Notes under the pieces: model-generated
The model's database searches: none
What the model saw: the letters and a program-made list of their open reading frames with translations, nothing else
Told to the model about the DNA's origin: nothing
Position numbers and translations under genes: made by a program
Origin: Asparagopsis taxiformis
Taxonomy: Eukaryota > Rhodophyta > Florideophyceae > Bonnemaisoniales > Bonnemaisoniaceae
Length of the DNA stretch: 64,000 nucleotides
Direction: 5' to 3'
Assembly: GCA_030407315.1 (NCBI GenBank)
Contig: JALQPE010002430.1
Span: 1 to 64,000 of the forward strand
In this document: positions 10,168 through 22,293 of the stretch, piece after piece
Numbering within the stretch: position 1 is the stretch's first letter
Layout: every line of letters begins with the position of its first letter

Positions 10168-12706
10168 CGACGATGAAAACATTCTGTAAGCACATTTCTG
10201 TTCCCTGGTTACTAATTTTAGATACGGTGGAGTCTGCTGAATCGCTTAGCCACAAAATTCCCATAAACTTCCCATATGGGAATTTTCCAAAACCCTCTAC
10301 TGATGTGTGAATATGGAACCACGGTGTTCGTTACACGACCGATGGCATATACGATACTCGACCGGCCGAGCGCACTCTCGTGTGTTTACACCGATATTGC
10401 CCGTACCCACACGTGGTGGAGTTCCATTGGCAGAGTGGGCGATCTCCGTGAGCCACTTTGGATGCCTCCAGCAATGCACAGGAATGAATCAATTCTCTCG
10501 ATCCCCGATCGCTCGCCATTATTTTCGACAGCTGTCCAAATACCGTCTGACAGACGCCGGAGATATGCACGACAATCTTGAGACACGGTACGACGTGGCG
10601 TGACGCTCAGCATTAATCCCACCGATTCCGTCGTAAAGCGTCAGATCTCCATTACAATGATGCACCCTACCATGGCACCATCATCCCGCCGTCGTCATGC
10701 AATCGGCGTACCGATTGTTATATGACTGAATCCCATTCGCTCGCCAACTTCCTTCGCCAAACACCGTCCGCCTTCATTGCGTGCTAGCCAGATTCTACAC
10801 AGCTTTATCACAGCTGTATCGCGCCCGAATTGAAACTCGAACACACCTATCATGGCGCAAGGCACGTATGAATAAGCTGTCGCCAAATCTCATTTGACGT
10901 AGCGGCACGCAACAACGTCAACCCCCAATCACATTCCCCGCCTACATGCGCAACTCACGATCTCGATCCTCGCACAGACCGCTCTCCACTTGAATCCGCA
11001 TCCACCGCCGCGCATCCGCAATGCTCTGACAAAGTCCGCGCTATTTTCCATCCATACGCCATGTCAAGTGAACATCTGTGCTCGGCTAACACCCTGATCG
11101 CCCCGCCATCGCCGACTGTCCTTGGCCGGCAGCCCATGCGTCTCGCGTGGGAGTCTTCTCTACCTCGTTTGTACCACTTCATGTCTAACTGCTGATTGCT
11201 TCATACGTCGAATATATCATTGCGCCCAGAGTTGGAATGGTTATCGAGTCGAGTGCACATCGATTTGACCGAGTTGGTTCGACGCTTGCTGCTGCCGTAT
11301 ACTGCGCGTTGCCTTGTGAGTATGGAATGTGAACGAGTGTTTGTGAGTGAATGGCGAAACGTTGCGAGAGGCGTCGAATAGACTGCCCCAACTTTCTCAG
11401 CCTCTGAGTGAAATCACCAAGTGCATTCTCCTGCCTCACTCCATCCACATCAAAACGGTTGCGTATTACTCTTTCAAGTCGAAATCCGCTCATCATCCTG
11501 CTGTATTCATCTTACTGCATTTCGAAATATACTATCTGTGTCGCCCATCGCCATCATCACAGCCCGTCCGTTTCGATTATAGCCCGATAAACTCTAACAC
11601 CATGACTTCTATCTACATGTTTCGTCACCCAGCTTCAATTCGACATCCCTTTACCATCATTCTACCTCCTACCCTACACCTTTTCATCCACGTCCACTAC
11701 TAGGACCTGCAGCCCACCCACTATCCTCACGATTCTTCGATTCTACCACAGCGCCCCGGATCCTCCCGACAAATTGCATTTGCCCCGCTTTCTCCTCTTC
11801 ATCTTGTCCATTCGCCAATCCAGTCACTCCCCTCAGCGACTGTAGAACTTGTAGTACATCACGTACTTGATATTCCCGCTCACCCACCATTCGTTCCGGA
11901 AACCCTTCAGCCACAAACACATTCTCTCCCTTGTCGTTCACAGCAGCGAATTTTCGTTTCCTATTTTTTTGTGTCGTCGGATTGTCGTCGTCAATCAAGC
12001 CACAACTTCTAGCTGTGCAACCTATACTACACTATACACTAGAATTTCAAGACACGCAAAAGATATTTTAAAACATCGAAACGATAGTTCAGGCACGATG
12101 AGTGGTTGGCGGGGCCTCTGTCCGTATCGAGTACAGTATGCAACCCAAAATTGGAGAGGCAGTCACTGTAACGAGGCTGGGATTGATTGAATCATGGCTG
12201 AAGCTGCAATGCCAATTATCGACGGCGACAATAACAGGACAGAGGCAGTCGCCGGGCAGCACCCGATCACTGACGCCAGGTCAAGGAGCAAGCAGACTCG
12301 CCTCCCAGCTCCCACCAACCAAACTACATCGCGCATTTGTCCATACATCCGTCTCCGTTTCCGTTGAAGACCCTACCTCCATCCCGCTGACCTTGTAGAA
12401 TTTATAGTCACCCTGGGTACCTCTGGGGGTCCATTTGCGACATGTGCAGGCAGGGTTACACCTGAAGGACTACAGCACTCCTACCCCCAGGGTTGGCCAG
12501 GTGAATTTCCCGCAAACCTTGCAGTACAACTGCGTTCTTCAATTCTTTCATCTCAAAAGTGTCAAGTGGTGTTCTGGGCCGAAAACGGTGGTAGCAAGGA
12601 TGTTGAATTTAAAAATTCGAACACAGTCAACGAAAGAATTTCTCCCAGAATCGTATTTTGCGGATAATCTTAACGAGTAATTGTAGTTTTTCAATTGTTT
12701 CGGTAT
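10168..12706. other. Probable host intergenic DNA
   Basis: About 2.5 kb without LTR or pol signatures. Open stretches exist but none has a recognised domain. The best is a minus-strand frame at about 11684-11998, lacking an ATG at its start, with a basic KNRKRK stretch and a charged C-terminal half; it could be an exon. A plus-strand frame at 11196-11381 is short and unrecognised. The sequence TTCCCATATGGGAA near 10270 is a perfect palindrome inside the motif shared with the NB-ARC upstream region. No tRNA or rRNA was seen. Confidence 0.5.
10259..10299 (+). promoter_or_regulatory. Inverted copy of the NB-ARC upstream motif
   Basis: It begins TCCCATAAACTTCCCA and ends AAAACCCTCTA, like 5092-5131 on the opposite strand, with a palindromic TTCCCATATGGGAA in the middle. 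The two copies flank element B. I see no convincing gene start downstream on the plus strand. Confidence 0.4.
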
Positions 12707-12838
12707 TGTCAGGATGCTAACAAAAGACAGCTGTCCGACGCACCGCCGTGACGCCGGTGAGAGTGAAACAAACAAACATATAATAGTAGATCACAGACTT
12801 ACGCAATAAAGAGGTAAGGATTCATTCTCCTTCTAACA
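12707..12838 (+). repeat. 5' LTR of element C
   Basis: The 132-bp repeat starts TGTCAGGATGCTAAC and ends CTTCTAACA. It contains a TATA-like run (ACATATAATAG) and CAATAAAGAGGTAAGG, where a possible poly(A) signal abuts a splice-donor-like word. GGTTATGGGC, the primer site complementary to the anticodon region of tRNA-iMet, follows at 12839-12848. Confidence 0.93.
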
Positions 12839-12923
12839 GGTTATGGGCTAATTCCCGCCCACTGCGACTCACGATCACCCTACACACCCTTTTTCATCTC
12901 GCGACGACCCACCCGCGACAACA

Positions 12924-13789
12924 ATGGACTCCACTCGCCTCCCCACACTGTCCCCTGCGAATCAACGCTTCTGGAAACGGACCCTTCAGGCCCTCGCTGC
13001 AGACCTCGGCCTCGCCCAGCACCTAGATCCCAGCACCACAGCACCTGCCGAACCGGAAGAATTCGCCAAATTCAAATTGGAACAAGAAAAGCTGAGCCTC
13101 ATAATACTATCCAGCACACCGGAATCCATCGCAACACGCCTGTCAGACGACACGCTCGCCTCACCACCTCACCTACTCGCATCACAGATCCTGAACCACC
13201 TTCGAGAATCAATCTCACTACCGCACGAACTTCTAGAAGAACGTGCAAGATCTATTACCCTCACCTCAGACATGGATCTCGACACGTACTTCAGCATACA
13301 CGACGCCATGCGCATAGAGATGCGCAACGCCAATTACCCCGGCATCGATTCCGAGTCCACCACGATCAAGTTCTTGCTCCTAGGCCTGCGTAACAACCTC
13401 GACTACCGCATAGCACACGATCTACTCACATTAGACCCCCCACACACATCTCCGATGTTGTCATACGCCTGCGACGCATGGAAGCGAACATCAAAAACTG
13501 CACACCAATTCCGCAGCGAACACACACACAGGCACTCCTCTCCCCGGCGTTCCCCACCCCTCGCTACTCTAGACGCAATCCGCCCACCAAATGGTGCACA
13601 TACCATCGCTCGCCCACACACAACACACAAGAGTGCCGAACACGCCCCAGACACCCCAACACACTTCGTCGACCACTAAAGGCAATCGACCACAAGCCGT
13701 TCGCACACGAGGTCACGCACGTAGCCCCTGAACGCCTGTCTGTTGACCTGGAGTCTCTCACGGACCCCCACAATAATATCGATGTATCT
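12924..13789 (+). pseudogene. Copia C gag, with a frame change at a C6 tract
   Basis: The gag frame opens at ATG 12924. The protein is mostly helical and resembles B's gag. At a CCCCCC tract (13436-13441) the homologous reading moves to the -1 frame: the continuation DVVIRLRRMEANIKN aligns with B's gag, and the zinc knuckle KWCTYHRSPTHNTQEC (CX2HX4HX4C, about 13590-13640) lies in that second frame. The initial frame runs on to 13679 without recognisable sequence. Element F has the same C6 tract and the same frame arrangement, so it is either a shared deletion or a genuine slippage site (C-CCC-CCA). The sequence is cut at 13789 by the solo LTR. Confidence 0.8.
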
Positions 13790-15063
13790 TGTGGGACTCG
13801 TCCCGTATCGCGCTGCGAGCGGTCGCGGGAGGGACAATTCCAGGCGTCTGGAATGGGCGTCAGGAAGGGTCGCTTAAGCGGTACGCTCGAGAGCGTGAGT
13901 GGGTGCTCGATAGGGAATCAGCCGCGAAGAGCCGCGTGGGGAATCAATGGCCGCAATGACGTGGCAAGGCAATTGTCGCCCAAGGGCGAATGGGCGCGTG
14001 CCGCCTTGCATTGGCACCGGGCCACATTGCTTGCGCGGGACCCTTCGGCGAGCGTGCAACGTGTAGCGGTATAGGCGCGATTAGTCACACACGTGTGCGA
14101 GCGGGAGGATTCTCCCGTTACAGTTACACACGTGTATGTTACGGCTAGCCGTTTCTATTAGTTTACACGTAGCAACGTAGCAGCTTACTCTGTAAGGCCC
14201 CTGGGCCGCATAAACACCCCACAAGGTCCATTAGACGCCGGACCGGGACCATTGGTCCTGGTCCGGTCCCGGCAGTCTCGTTGACCATTTAAGGTCAACG
14301 GATTGACCACTAAGCTACAATAAAGGTAGATCGTCTCGGTTCCAAATCTTTCGACCGTGGTCGTTTAACTTACAACTAAACGGCGGCGGCAGTTCCCTTA
14401 CCGGATACCCGCTGCTCCGTTTCGATCTCCAATTGGGGATTGCCCGCACATTTCCCCAATTGCCCGCCGCGAGCCTCCTCCGGCGGGGGTGCACGTGGAT
14501 TGCCCTAGGGCATTTCGTCTCCACGGTAGTGGAGAACCTTCCCGCTTCTTTTAACGCCGCTAGGCGACCGGGAGGAGCCTTCCGCCCACCGGGACAAGGC
14601 TGCCGACTGGGAGTGCTGTCGGTTGGCACCCCCAGCCGGTCAACCGAAGCCAACGCCCGCAGGCTTTTCAAACGGTCCCGACCGCTGCCGTCAGTGGTAT
14701 CACAGTTGCGGAATACGTCGTGTGAAAACCACGCGTGGAGGCGACCACAATCCCCGCGGGGATCCATCGCGCTAAGTGCCTAGTTAACCCTTGAGTGGGT
14801 TGAGGACGGCCACGGCCGATAGATCCCTCCGGCAGGTTAGATCCAGCCCTCCCGGACCCCGCTCTACCACCCGCTACCGGGTTGGGAGACAGGTGTCCGG
14901 GCTCCGAGGGATCGATCCACCCGACACAGCCCTCGGGCTACTAGGATCGCACGAGGCGTCAACCTCGTGGAATCGGCGCTCTCACTCGTGAGTTCGAAGC
15001 CTTATCCCTATCCTCTAATCCTCCTCGGAGGTATAATCCATCTACAAGGGCTAAGGTCCTACA
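13790..15063. mobile_element. 1274-bp solo LTR inserted in element C
   Basis: The insertion starts TGTGGGACTCG, ends AAGGTCCTACA (TG...CA) and is flanked by the 5-bp TSD TATCT (13785-13789 and 15064-15068). It has no pol sequence. Its reverse complement starts TGTAG and ends CCCACA, similar to the LTR termini of Gypsy G (TGTAG...TTCCACA). It therefore probably descends from a Gypsy element reduced to one LTR by LTR-LTR recombination. It sits at exactly the position that G occupies in element F. An AATAAA is present near 14319 on the plus strand. The orientation of the LTR is not proven. Confidence 0.8.
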
Positions 15064-18000
15064 TATCTGAACCGGGTAAGTCATACATACTAGACTCCGG
15101 AGCGCTCCCATCCCACGTCACATCGCCCGCACCACACATGACCCGATGCAGCCCCAACCGCTTCACCAAAACAGTTGCTAACCGCCTATACCCCATCACC
15201 CACACCGGACCCATACAGATACAAGCGAGGAACACGACGCTTCACTTACCTAATGCCGTATGCTCCGGAGCAAAAGGGGCCCCTTCCATCGGCCACAACC
15301 TACTTGCCGTTCACTCAATAGCAGCCAACCACGGCAACGTAACCTTCACCCCTAAAGCGGCTTACCTCCGCCCACATGGAAGCCGAACTCAAATAAAACT
15401 TGCGGACTTCCATAACGGTCTCTACACCTTCCGCGAGGTCACCCAACCCACGTGTCACACGGCCAGAACGACCCGCAATACACCTCCCCCCTCCCCACAG
15501 CACTCAGCCACGAATTCCTCCATCAACTCACGTCAACCCATCCCGGACACCCCAGCTCAAACACAAGGAGCAAGAAGAAAATACAATGGGATCGACCATG
15601 GCGAACAAAACCACCACTTCCCCGTCCCAAACCCTCACCACCCACAGTAGCCGCTCCCCCAAAAACATACCAACCTCCCCCGCCACCACCCCCACAACCA
15701 ATCCTCAGCGGTATTGTACCACCCCCAGCTCGCCCCCACCAACTAGAACACCACGAGTTACACCTCCTGCCGCGTCAAGCGCACCAAAACAACAGCGCAC
15801 ACCACACAAGCCCCGCCAAACCCTACTCCCCCTTTTCACACGCAAAATAACATCCCCCAGCCCAACCAAACTACCCAAACACAGAGCGGCAACGAGCCCA
15901 CCCCATCCCACACCGTCACCCACCCCGACGAAAACGTCTCACCGAGACTTACACCTCCAACTGGCACACGCCAATCCCCAAACCATCCAAAAAATGTGCG
16001 AACACCGCATGCTACCCGTACTCGCGAACAACGACGACACGGCCCACCTAAATTCACCTGCAGTGCTTGCGCAATAGCAAAAATTCGCAAAGCCCCTCAT
16101 AAACCGACCACACACACACACCAACTTGGTCAACATATCTCTTCCGACGTCTGCGGACCACTCACACCTACATCCAGGCACGGTAACCGTTACATCCTCA
16201 CATTCGTAGACAAAAAATCACGACACATGACCACATACACGATTCCAGACCGCTCTCACATCCCTCAGCTCACTATCCAATACTTGGAGCACGTCCATAA
16301 CATGCATGGAACCTACCCAAGATTCCTTCGCACAGACAACGCCAAAGAGTACCTCGCTCAGGCCCTCACAAGTGCACTCCACGAACGCGGAATCACTCAC
16401 ATCAAAACCGTCCCTCACACGCCGGAACAAAACAGCCTCGCCGAACGAATCAACGGCACACTTCTCAACGCAGTTCGCGCAAACTTGGCTCACAGCCAGT
16501 TAGACGACACATTTTGGGACGACGCCTTGCACGATTCCACGTTCAAACGCAAAATCACACTCCATTCCACCACAGGCCGCCTCCCGCATACCGATTGGTA
16601 CGGAACACCACCAGACATCCAACGCCTATTCGCCTTCGGTCAAATCGGTCACGTCCCGGTTCTTTCCCCCAAAACGAAACTACAACCGCGTGCGATCACA
16701 GTCAGATATCTTCACGGCATAGACACCAACACTATAAGGGCACAAGATCTGACCACCGGCAAGGATCTACACATGTCTGCACTCAACTTCCACCCATACT
16801 ACCCGGATCAAGACCCCTCCCACTGCCCATCCATGATATTCACAGCCATTACACCAACCAAACAAAGAACAACCATACCTCCCGCAATATCAGCCCACAC
16901 GCCCGCCCCAAAATCACATCGCAGCGCCCAGAAATACCCAGACGCAAGAGAATGGGCGGCAGCACACGACGCTGAATTACAGAAACTCGATAACATGCAA
17001 GCCATCAAATGGACACCTCGTCACCTAATTCCACCCAACGCCAAGCCCATTCCCCTCACAATGACGTACAGGTACAAGCGAGACAACAATGACAAAATCA
17101 TAGAACGGAAGGCTCGATTCGCCGTCCGTGGCGACATGATGCTCCCACACACCCACTTCGACCCGGCCACAACGGCTACATTCACGGCAGACAAAACCAC
17201 AATCCGGCTGCTGCTCTGCCACGCATCTGCTCACAGCATACCCATAGAGCACTTCGACATCACGTCAGCGTACCTACACGAACCATTTAAACACAACACC
17301 CCCGTATTCATAAAGCAGCACCCCCTCTTCGACGGCTCACTCAAACACCCAGAACCAGCAGGTACACTGGAAAGGAACCTCTATGGAACAAGGCAAGGCG
17401 GCCGCATATTTTGCGACGGCGCCCGCGATTTCCTCACTACCCACAATTTCACACAGCTAAAGTCCGACCCCTGCTGCTTCACAAAATTCACACCCACCGG
17501 ATACATTTTCGTAGCAATGACAATTGACGATTTCCTGGCTTGCGCGACGCACCAAACTCTACTGGACGAGCTACACCAGACGCTATGCACAAAATACAGC
17601 GTGAAACCGCTTGGCTTCCCGTCTCGCTACCTCAACTGGCATATTACACAAACCCCGCAAGGAGTTCACATAGCCCAACCGCATAAAATACGCTCCGTCG
17701 TCTCCAAAACAAAAATGACCGACGCCAAACCAATAGAAAGGCTGTACTCCGATGGAATTGACTTATCCCCGCCAGGCCCGGACGAACCCCAAGACGACAC
17801 AATATGCACCACTTACCGCGAAGTCATCGGCGAGCTACGATACCTGACGGACTTCACACGCCTCGAGCTCCAATTCTTCATCAACGCCCTCGCTCGTGCA
17901 TCGCACAAACTGACACAGCGACACTGGAAGCATCTAAAGAGACTTATCCGCTTCCTCAAACATACCCCCTCCCTCGGCATCTCCTTCCCCTCCACACCCC

Positions 18001-18532
18001 ACGACGATCCATTCATATCCTATGCCGACGCAGATTTTGCTAACGACAAGACCACAAGAAAATCTATCTCAGGCTCATTACTCCTACTCCACGGTTCCCC
18101 CATCCACTGGGCCTCCCAACGACAATCTCTCGTTGCACTCAGCACATGCGACGTAGAATTCATATCTATATCCGATACAATCAGACAAACGAACTGGATC
18201 GCCGGGCTACTCAAAGAACTCCGCATCATCCCGCAGCAGCACGCCATCACCACATATACCGACTCGCAATCCGCACTGCAAATCGCGACACAAACGGCAC
18301 CAACTAAACGACACGACGCAAATTCATAGACATACGGTACCACCACATTATCGACAACATCAACAACCAACAAATAAGGCTACTCTACAAACTAACGGAC
18401 GAAATGTTAGCCTAGCCGACATATTTACAAAGCCACTCTCGCACTCTCGAACCCCGCATTCCAGCGCATATCAACATCTATGCGACTCTCAAACCCCCCC
18501 CCCCCGACAACGACCAAACTAGCTCACCGCCC
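15064..18532 (+). pseudogene. Copia C pol remnant (protease to RNase H)
   Basis: After the solo LTR the pol sequence resumes with EPGKSYILDSGALPSH, the aspartic protease motif. Frame changes occur in the linker at about 15557 (one A missing compared with F) and again before 16000. The longest intact piece, 15996-18329, holds the HHCC end CSACAIAK, the integrase core (SSDVCG, RTDNAKEY, LAERINGT), RT with MTIDDFLACA, and RNase H (YADADFAND, TDSQSAL). A 4-base insertion near 18311 closes the frame shortly before the DMLADIFTKPL-type end, which is visible but scrambled at 18400-18450. This copy cannot encode a complete pol. Confidence 0.88.
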
Positions 18533-18582
18533 CTTGGCGACAGGGGGCGTGTCAGGATGCTAACAAACAAAAAGTCGCCAAG
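18533..18582 (+). other. Polypurine-tract hairpin of element C
   Basis: CTTGGCGAC (18533-18541) and GTCGCCAAG (18574-18582) are perfectly complementary and enclose AGGGGGCG plus the first TGTCAGGATGC at 18550. The 49 bp from 18550 to 18598 are missing from the 5' LTR of C. Confidence 0.8.
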
Positions 18583-18598
18583 AGGCAGTGACCAAATT

Positions 18599-18729
18599 AG
18601 TCAGGATGCTAACAAAAGACAGCTGTCTGACGCACCGCCGTGACGCCGGCGAGAGTGAAACAAACAAACATATAATAGTAGATCACAGACTTTCGCAATA
18701 AAGAGGTTAGGATTCATTCTCCCTCTAAC
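18599..18729 (+). repeat. 3' LTR of element C (last base at 24739)
   Basis: The sequence is aligned with 12707-12838. It starts AGTCAGGATGC rather than TGTCAGGATGC and ends CCCTCTAAC; the terminal A lies after element D at 24739. The bases CTAAC (18725-18729) are the TSD of D and recur at 24734-24738. Confidence 0.9.
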
Positions 18730-19159
18730 TGTAGTTTAACTATGACAGAACCGGTGTAGTAGACGCGGCCGGAGCCAAACTGTCCACTGGTACGTCAATA
18801 GGTTAGTAGACGCGGCCGGAGCCAAGCTGTCCACTTATGAGTCAACCGTTATCAAACGATGCCTGTCCTTAGTGCACTGATACGCTGGAGGTTCGTGTGA
18901 TGTGAACGATGTACCTTGTTTACTCAAAGTGAGAATGTAAGTAGAATGTAAATTGATGATCCTAGTGATCTACAACTATCTTTTGACATTGTTCCTTAAG
19001 TACTATTCTGAATACAACTAAGAATTAGAGATGTGCAGACTTGCACAGGATATTGAGTCACTCTCATTATTTGAGATTACGTGTTCGTATGTTGTGTTGC
19101 CACAAAATGTAGATGATAATTATCCACTCTCCTCGATGTCTCGTGTAATAATTACAACA
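18730..19159 (-). repeat. 3' LTR of element D
   Basis: This 430-bp repeat is an uninterrupted copy and differs from the right LTR at only a few bases (e.g. GTTTACTC versus GTTCACTC; CCACAAAATG versus CCACTAAATG). A 36-bp motif containing GTAGACGCGGCCGGAGCCAA occurs twice (about 18753-18780 and 18805-18833). The pol stop codon at 19067-19069 lies inside this LTR. Confidence 0.93.
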
Positions 19160-21394
19160 CTCGCAGTTTTTCTTATCGAAATGGCTGTGGCTCATTTGTC
19201 GGACTATCCATTGTTCGATTGGGAATTTGCAGTTATTATGCATCAGCTGTTCCAGTGCTGGACACTTTCCAATTTTGGTTAGTCCGTCCGCTGGATTATG
19301 TTCCGATCGAACTAGCCCAATGTCCGAAATTTCATTCTTTTCATATCCTTCCCTTGATGCAGTGAGATCGATCATAAGTCTCTTCTCTTTCGTTGACGAA
19401 GCCTTGGTAATTATATCAAATAGGGATCTTGAGTCTGTAAACATCGACAGAGGAACTTCTCGTCCCATAAGCTTTTCCAAGTCATGCCTGAATGTAAATG
19501 CCCAATCAAATGCATCTGAGAATGCGTATACCTCCCCACCTAATATGGATCGCACTACCCTCCTTGACTTGTAACTCGTAAAATGGATAATATTTGATTG
19601 GTAATTCTTATCCTTGAGCACAACGATGAAGCCCAGTTGAGATGTGAGGTCGCTGTTGTTACTGAAACCGGCATCAGCATATGCATTGATTGCGATAGAA
19701 TCAACGTCCAATTTCTTGTATAAAAGAGCATTATTAGCTGTTTTCTGCAGATGCTTGATTACTTTGTTCAGTACAGTTATTTTTTCTGCGTTGAAGGATG
19801 CTGCAGTTATTTGTGCTGTCATGCTTATAGCTGCGCATATATCAGGTCTGGAGTGGCATATCCATGCTAAACGTGCTCTCATTGATCTAAATTCCTCATA
19901 ATCTGAACCTTTTGATACTGGTTGTATCTTTCTGAGGTACTCACTCTGAGATATTTGAATCTCACCAGTTTCCAGCATCTTAAGATTACAACTAATGAAA
20001 TTGATATTGTCCCACTCTCTTTGTCTTGATTCAAACTTAGTGAGCGTCTGGCTAGAGTGGCTTTGGAAATTCTTATCTCCAGCGAGTAGTGAATCATCAA
20101 CAAAAGTACCTGCCACCCCGCTCAATTTTCCTTCCGACTTGTAATAGAAAAAACATGGATCTCCAGTGAGAGTGTGCATATGTAAATCATCGCGCATGTG
20201 GAGGTGGAAAGTCTTCTTCCAGTAATCGCCCGAGTCTGACAGGCCATACAAAGGCTTAAGTAACTTCAGTACTTCATCGCCTTCAAGTTTGAGCTCTTTC
20301 GGAGGCTTAATATAGACATCTCGCGTCAGTATGTCCATGCTCTGTAGGTACGCTTGTGAGATATCATGAGAAAATATGCGGAAGCTAAAAGTAGATGCAA
20401 TTGATGCAATTAGTCTTGTAGAGCTTTGTTTCAGAGTAGACGCATTATGTATTAGATACATTTTTTCAGAGTCTTTGTGTCCTTGTACGACAAACCGAGC
20501 CTTGTACAACTCATCTTTTGAACCAACATTTTTGATACTTAACACAAAGCGTCCATTTAAAACGTTTGCATCAGATGGTAGCTGTGATAGTTTAACCTTT
20601 TCCCATGTGTCACGCGCAATTAGACCCTTGAGCTCTTTTTCTTTAGCTTCATTGAAGATTTCACTGTTTCTTCTTTTGTCGTTTGGCATTAAAGTCTCTG
20701 TAATACCGATATCTTGTGTTGTATTGCTTCTGAACCTCTTAAACGTACTGTGCATTGTTTGTAAGAGGCATAATTGAGTGTCATCTTGAAAGGGAATGAC
20801 ATCCTCAATAGAATATCTAAATTGTTTTCCACTCTTGTCACTTGTTAGGATAACCTTTCCATAGTTTCGCACACAGACATATCCGGACTTCCATCGTTTG
20901 TCCTTCTCATGATAAATAAACAGTTGCATCCCGGATTTGATTATACGGTCTGAAGCAGAAGGGATGTTCGCTTTCATAGCTCTTTGTATTCTCAATTCAG
21001 CTGTAATTATTGCCATTTCCTTTCTAGCAATGTTCAAAGCCCTCATTCTGTCTGCTTGTTCTGGAAGTTTTGAGTCGGTGATTGGGAATCTTGGTAAAAC
21101 TCCAAAGACGAGCAAAGATGGCACAAGCCCTTCCGGCCCCATTGAATCATTCATGGCCTTTGTCGCTAGGCGCAGTATTAAATTAATGCTTAGACTTGGA
21201 AAGTCATTTTGTATCTTGAAGAAGATTCTTCGGAGTGGTGCATGATACCGTTCGCCAGATCCAAGAGAATGATGGCTTCTAATTCCAGAGACCTTTAGTT
21301 CTATACCGACAGAGTTGCATATATCAGTCCATCTCTTAGAAGTGAAGGCAGTTCCAGAATCCACGTGGAATCGATCTGGATATCCTGTGTACAA
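19067..21394 (-). pseudogene. Copia D integrase core, RT and RNase H
   Basis: The piece starts with the rest of the integrase catalytic core (FHVDSGTAF, then a SHHSLGSGERYH segment carrying the glutamate). A small beta-rich region after the core (DKRWKSGYVCVRNYG) resembles the integrase C-terminal domain. RT follows: FSHDISQAYLQS, KPLYGLSDSGDYW, and the box GTFVDDSLLAG (VDD form). RNase H carries ADAGFSNNSD, VRSILGGEVYAFSDA and EHNPADGLTK. The frame differs from the upstream protease-integrase piece by one base; the break is at about 21450, within conserved integrase sequence, so it looks like a mutation rather than a recoding signal. Confidence 0.9.
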
Positions 21395-22293
21395 AGCAGC
21401 CCAATTTTCGAGGAATGACTTCCATATATCTTCGCTAGATTCACCATGTAAAATCCTGCAGAGCTAAAATGTGTCTGTGTATCAACAATGTGAAGTAGTG
21501 GCTTCGAGAGTATCCACATCAAATCCAGAGCCAACTCTTGATTGAAAATTACTTCACCTGGTATAGACACTTGAAATCTTGCTGGCCTTGGTCCGAGCTC
21601 AGTACAGGTCTTGCACGCTGTCTGTATTTCTTCTAGGAGCCTGCGAGTTTCTATAGTTGCCTTTTCAGGCTTTGCCCTCTTGATGAGATCGTACAACTTT
21701 TGTACTGAAGGATGGAAGAAATGTTTGTGTAGCTTAGTTAGCTCTTGCTTGCAAAATAATGTGTTGATAACACCCCACTCAAGGTATAAATGACCGAACT
21801 TTCGAGTTATGGGAGTACGGGTGTTTGTAGAAGGACATACGAGCATATTTGTAGTGTTATCTGCATACCAACCTTGCTTATCCAACACATCAAGTCCAAC
21901 TAACATTGGAACGTCAGCAGATACGACATCGATTTGCAGTGGTACGAAGGCCCCACATGGTGATGGTACTCTGACGTACATCTTCCCTAGACTTTTGTGT
22001 ATAGTATCGCCGAAACGGAAGGCAATATTTGATTCTTTCACCCTGTAAGGTATCCCCATATACCTGGCGTATGCCTTTGCTTGTTGTAATCCTACAACAC
22101 TCTTTTGAGCTCCAATATCTAACACAGCGCCATTGAAAGTAGCTGAGCTTGTCCCTTGGAACAAGATATTATTGCATGCAGCATACACTTCACATTGGTC
22201 GTTGTCTTGTTCGTAATGCTCACAACATTGTGTTGGATGACTTTTTTCTGGCCTTTTGGTCAGGATTCCGCGGCGACTGAAATCCTGCTTCAA
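21301..22293 (-). pseudogene. Copia D protease and integrase N-terminal part
   Basis: The frame contains the retropepsin-like motif AVLDIGAQKSVVG (active-site form DIGA), a flap region ending MLVGLDVLD, then the integrase zinc-binding domain (HKHFFHPSVQKL ... CKTC) and the first integrase aspartate in LALDLMWIL. It has no ATG and starts in the -1 frame exactly at the gag stop, where the sequence is GAT TTT TGA: the T5 run would let a ribosome slip back one base. After about 21450 the frame is out of register with the downstream integrase/RT piece. Confidence 0.85.

Noticed and set aside
9888..10193. Repeated ORF at both ends of element B (also near 5434-5694).
   Set aside because: It is the LTR read on the minus strand.
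11196..11381. A 61-codon frame ending in SMECERVFVSEWRN, reminiscent of hAT transposase C-termini (SAECERVFS).
   Set aside because: Only a handful of residues match, no other transposase part or terminal inverted repeats are nearby, and the frame is short.
12700..12706. GGTAT before and GTAAT after element C as a target-site duplication.
   Set aside because: Only three of five bases agree; the TSD may have mutated, so it is not claimed.
14315..14783. Open frames inside the 1274-bp solo LTR.
   Set aside because: GC-rich LTR sequence with no domain on either strand; TSD and TG...CA ends identify it as an LTR.
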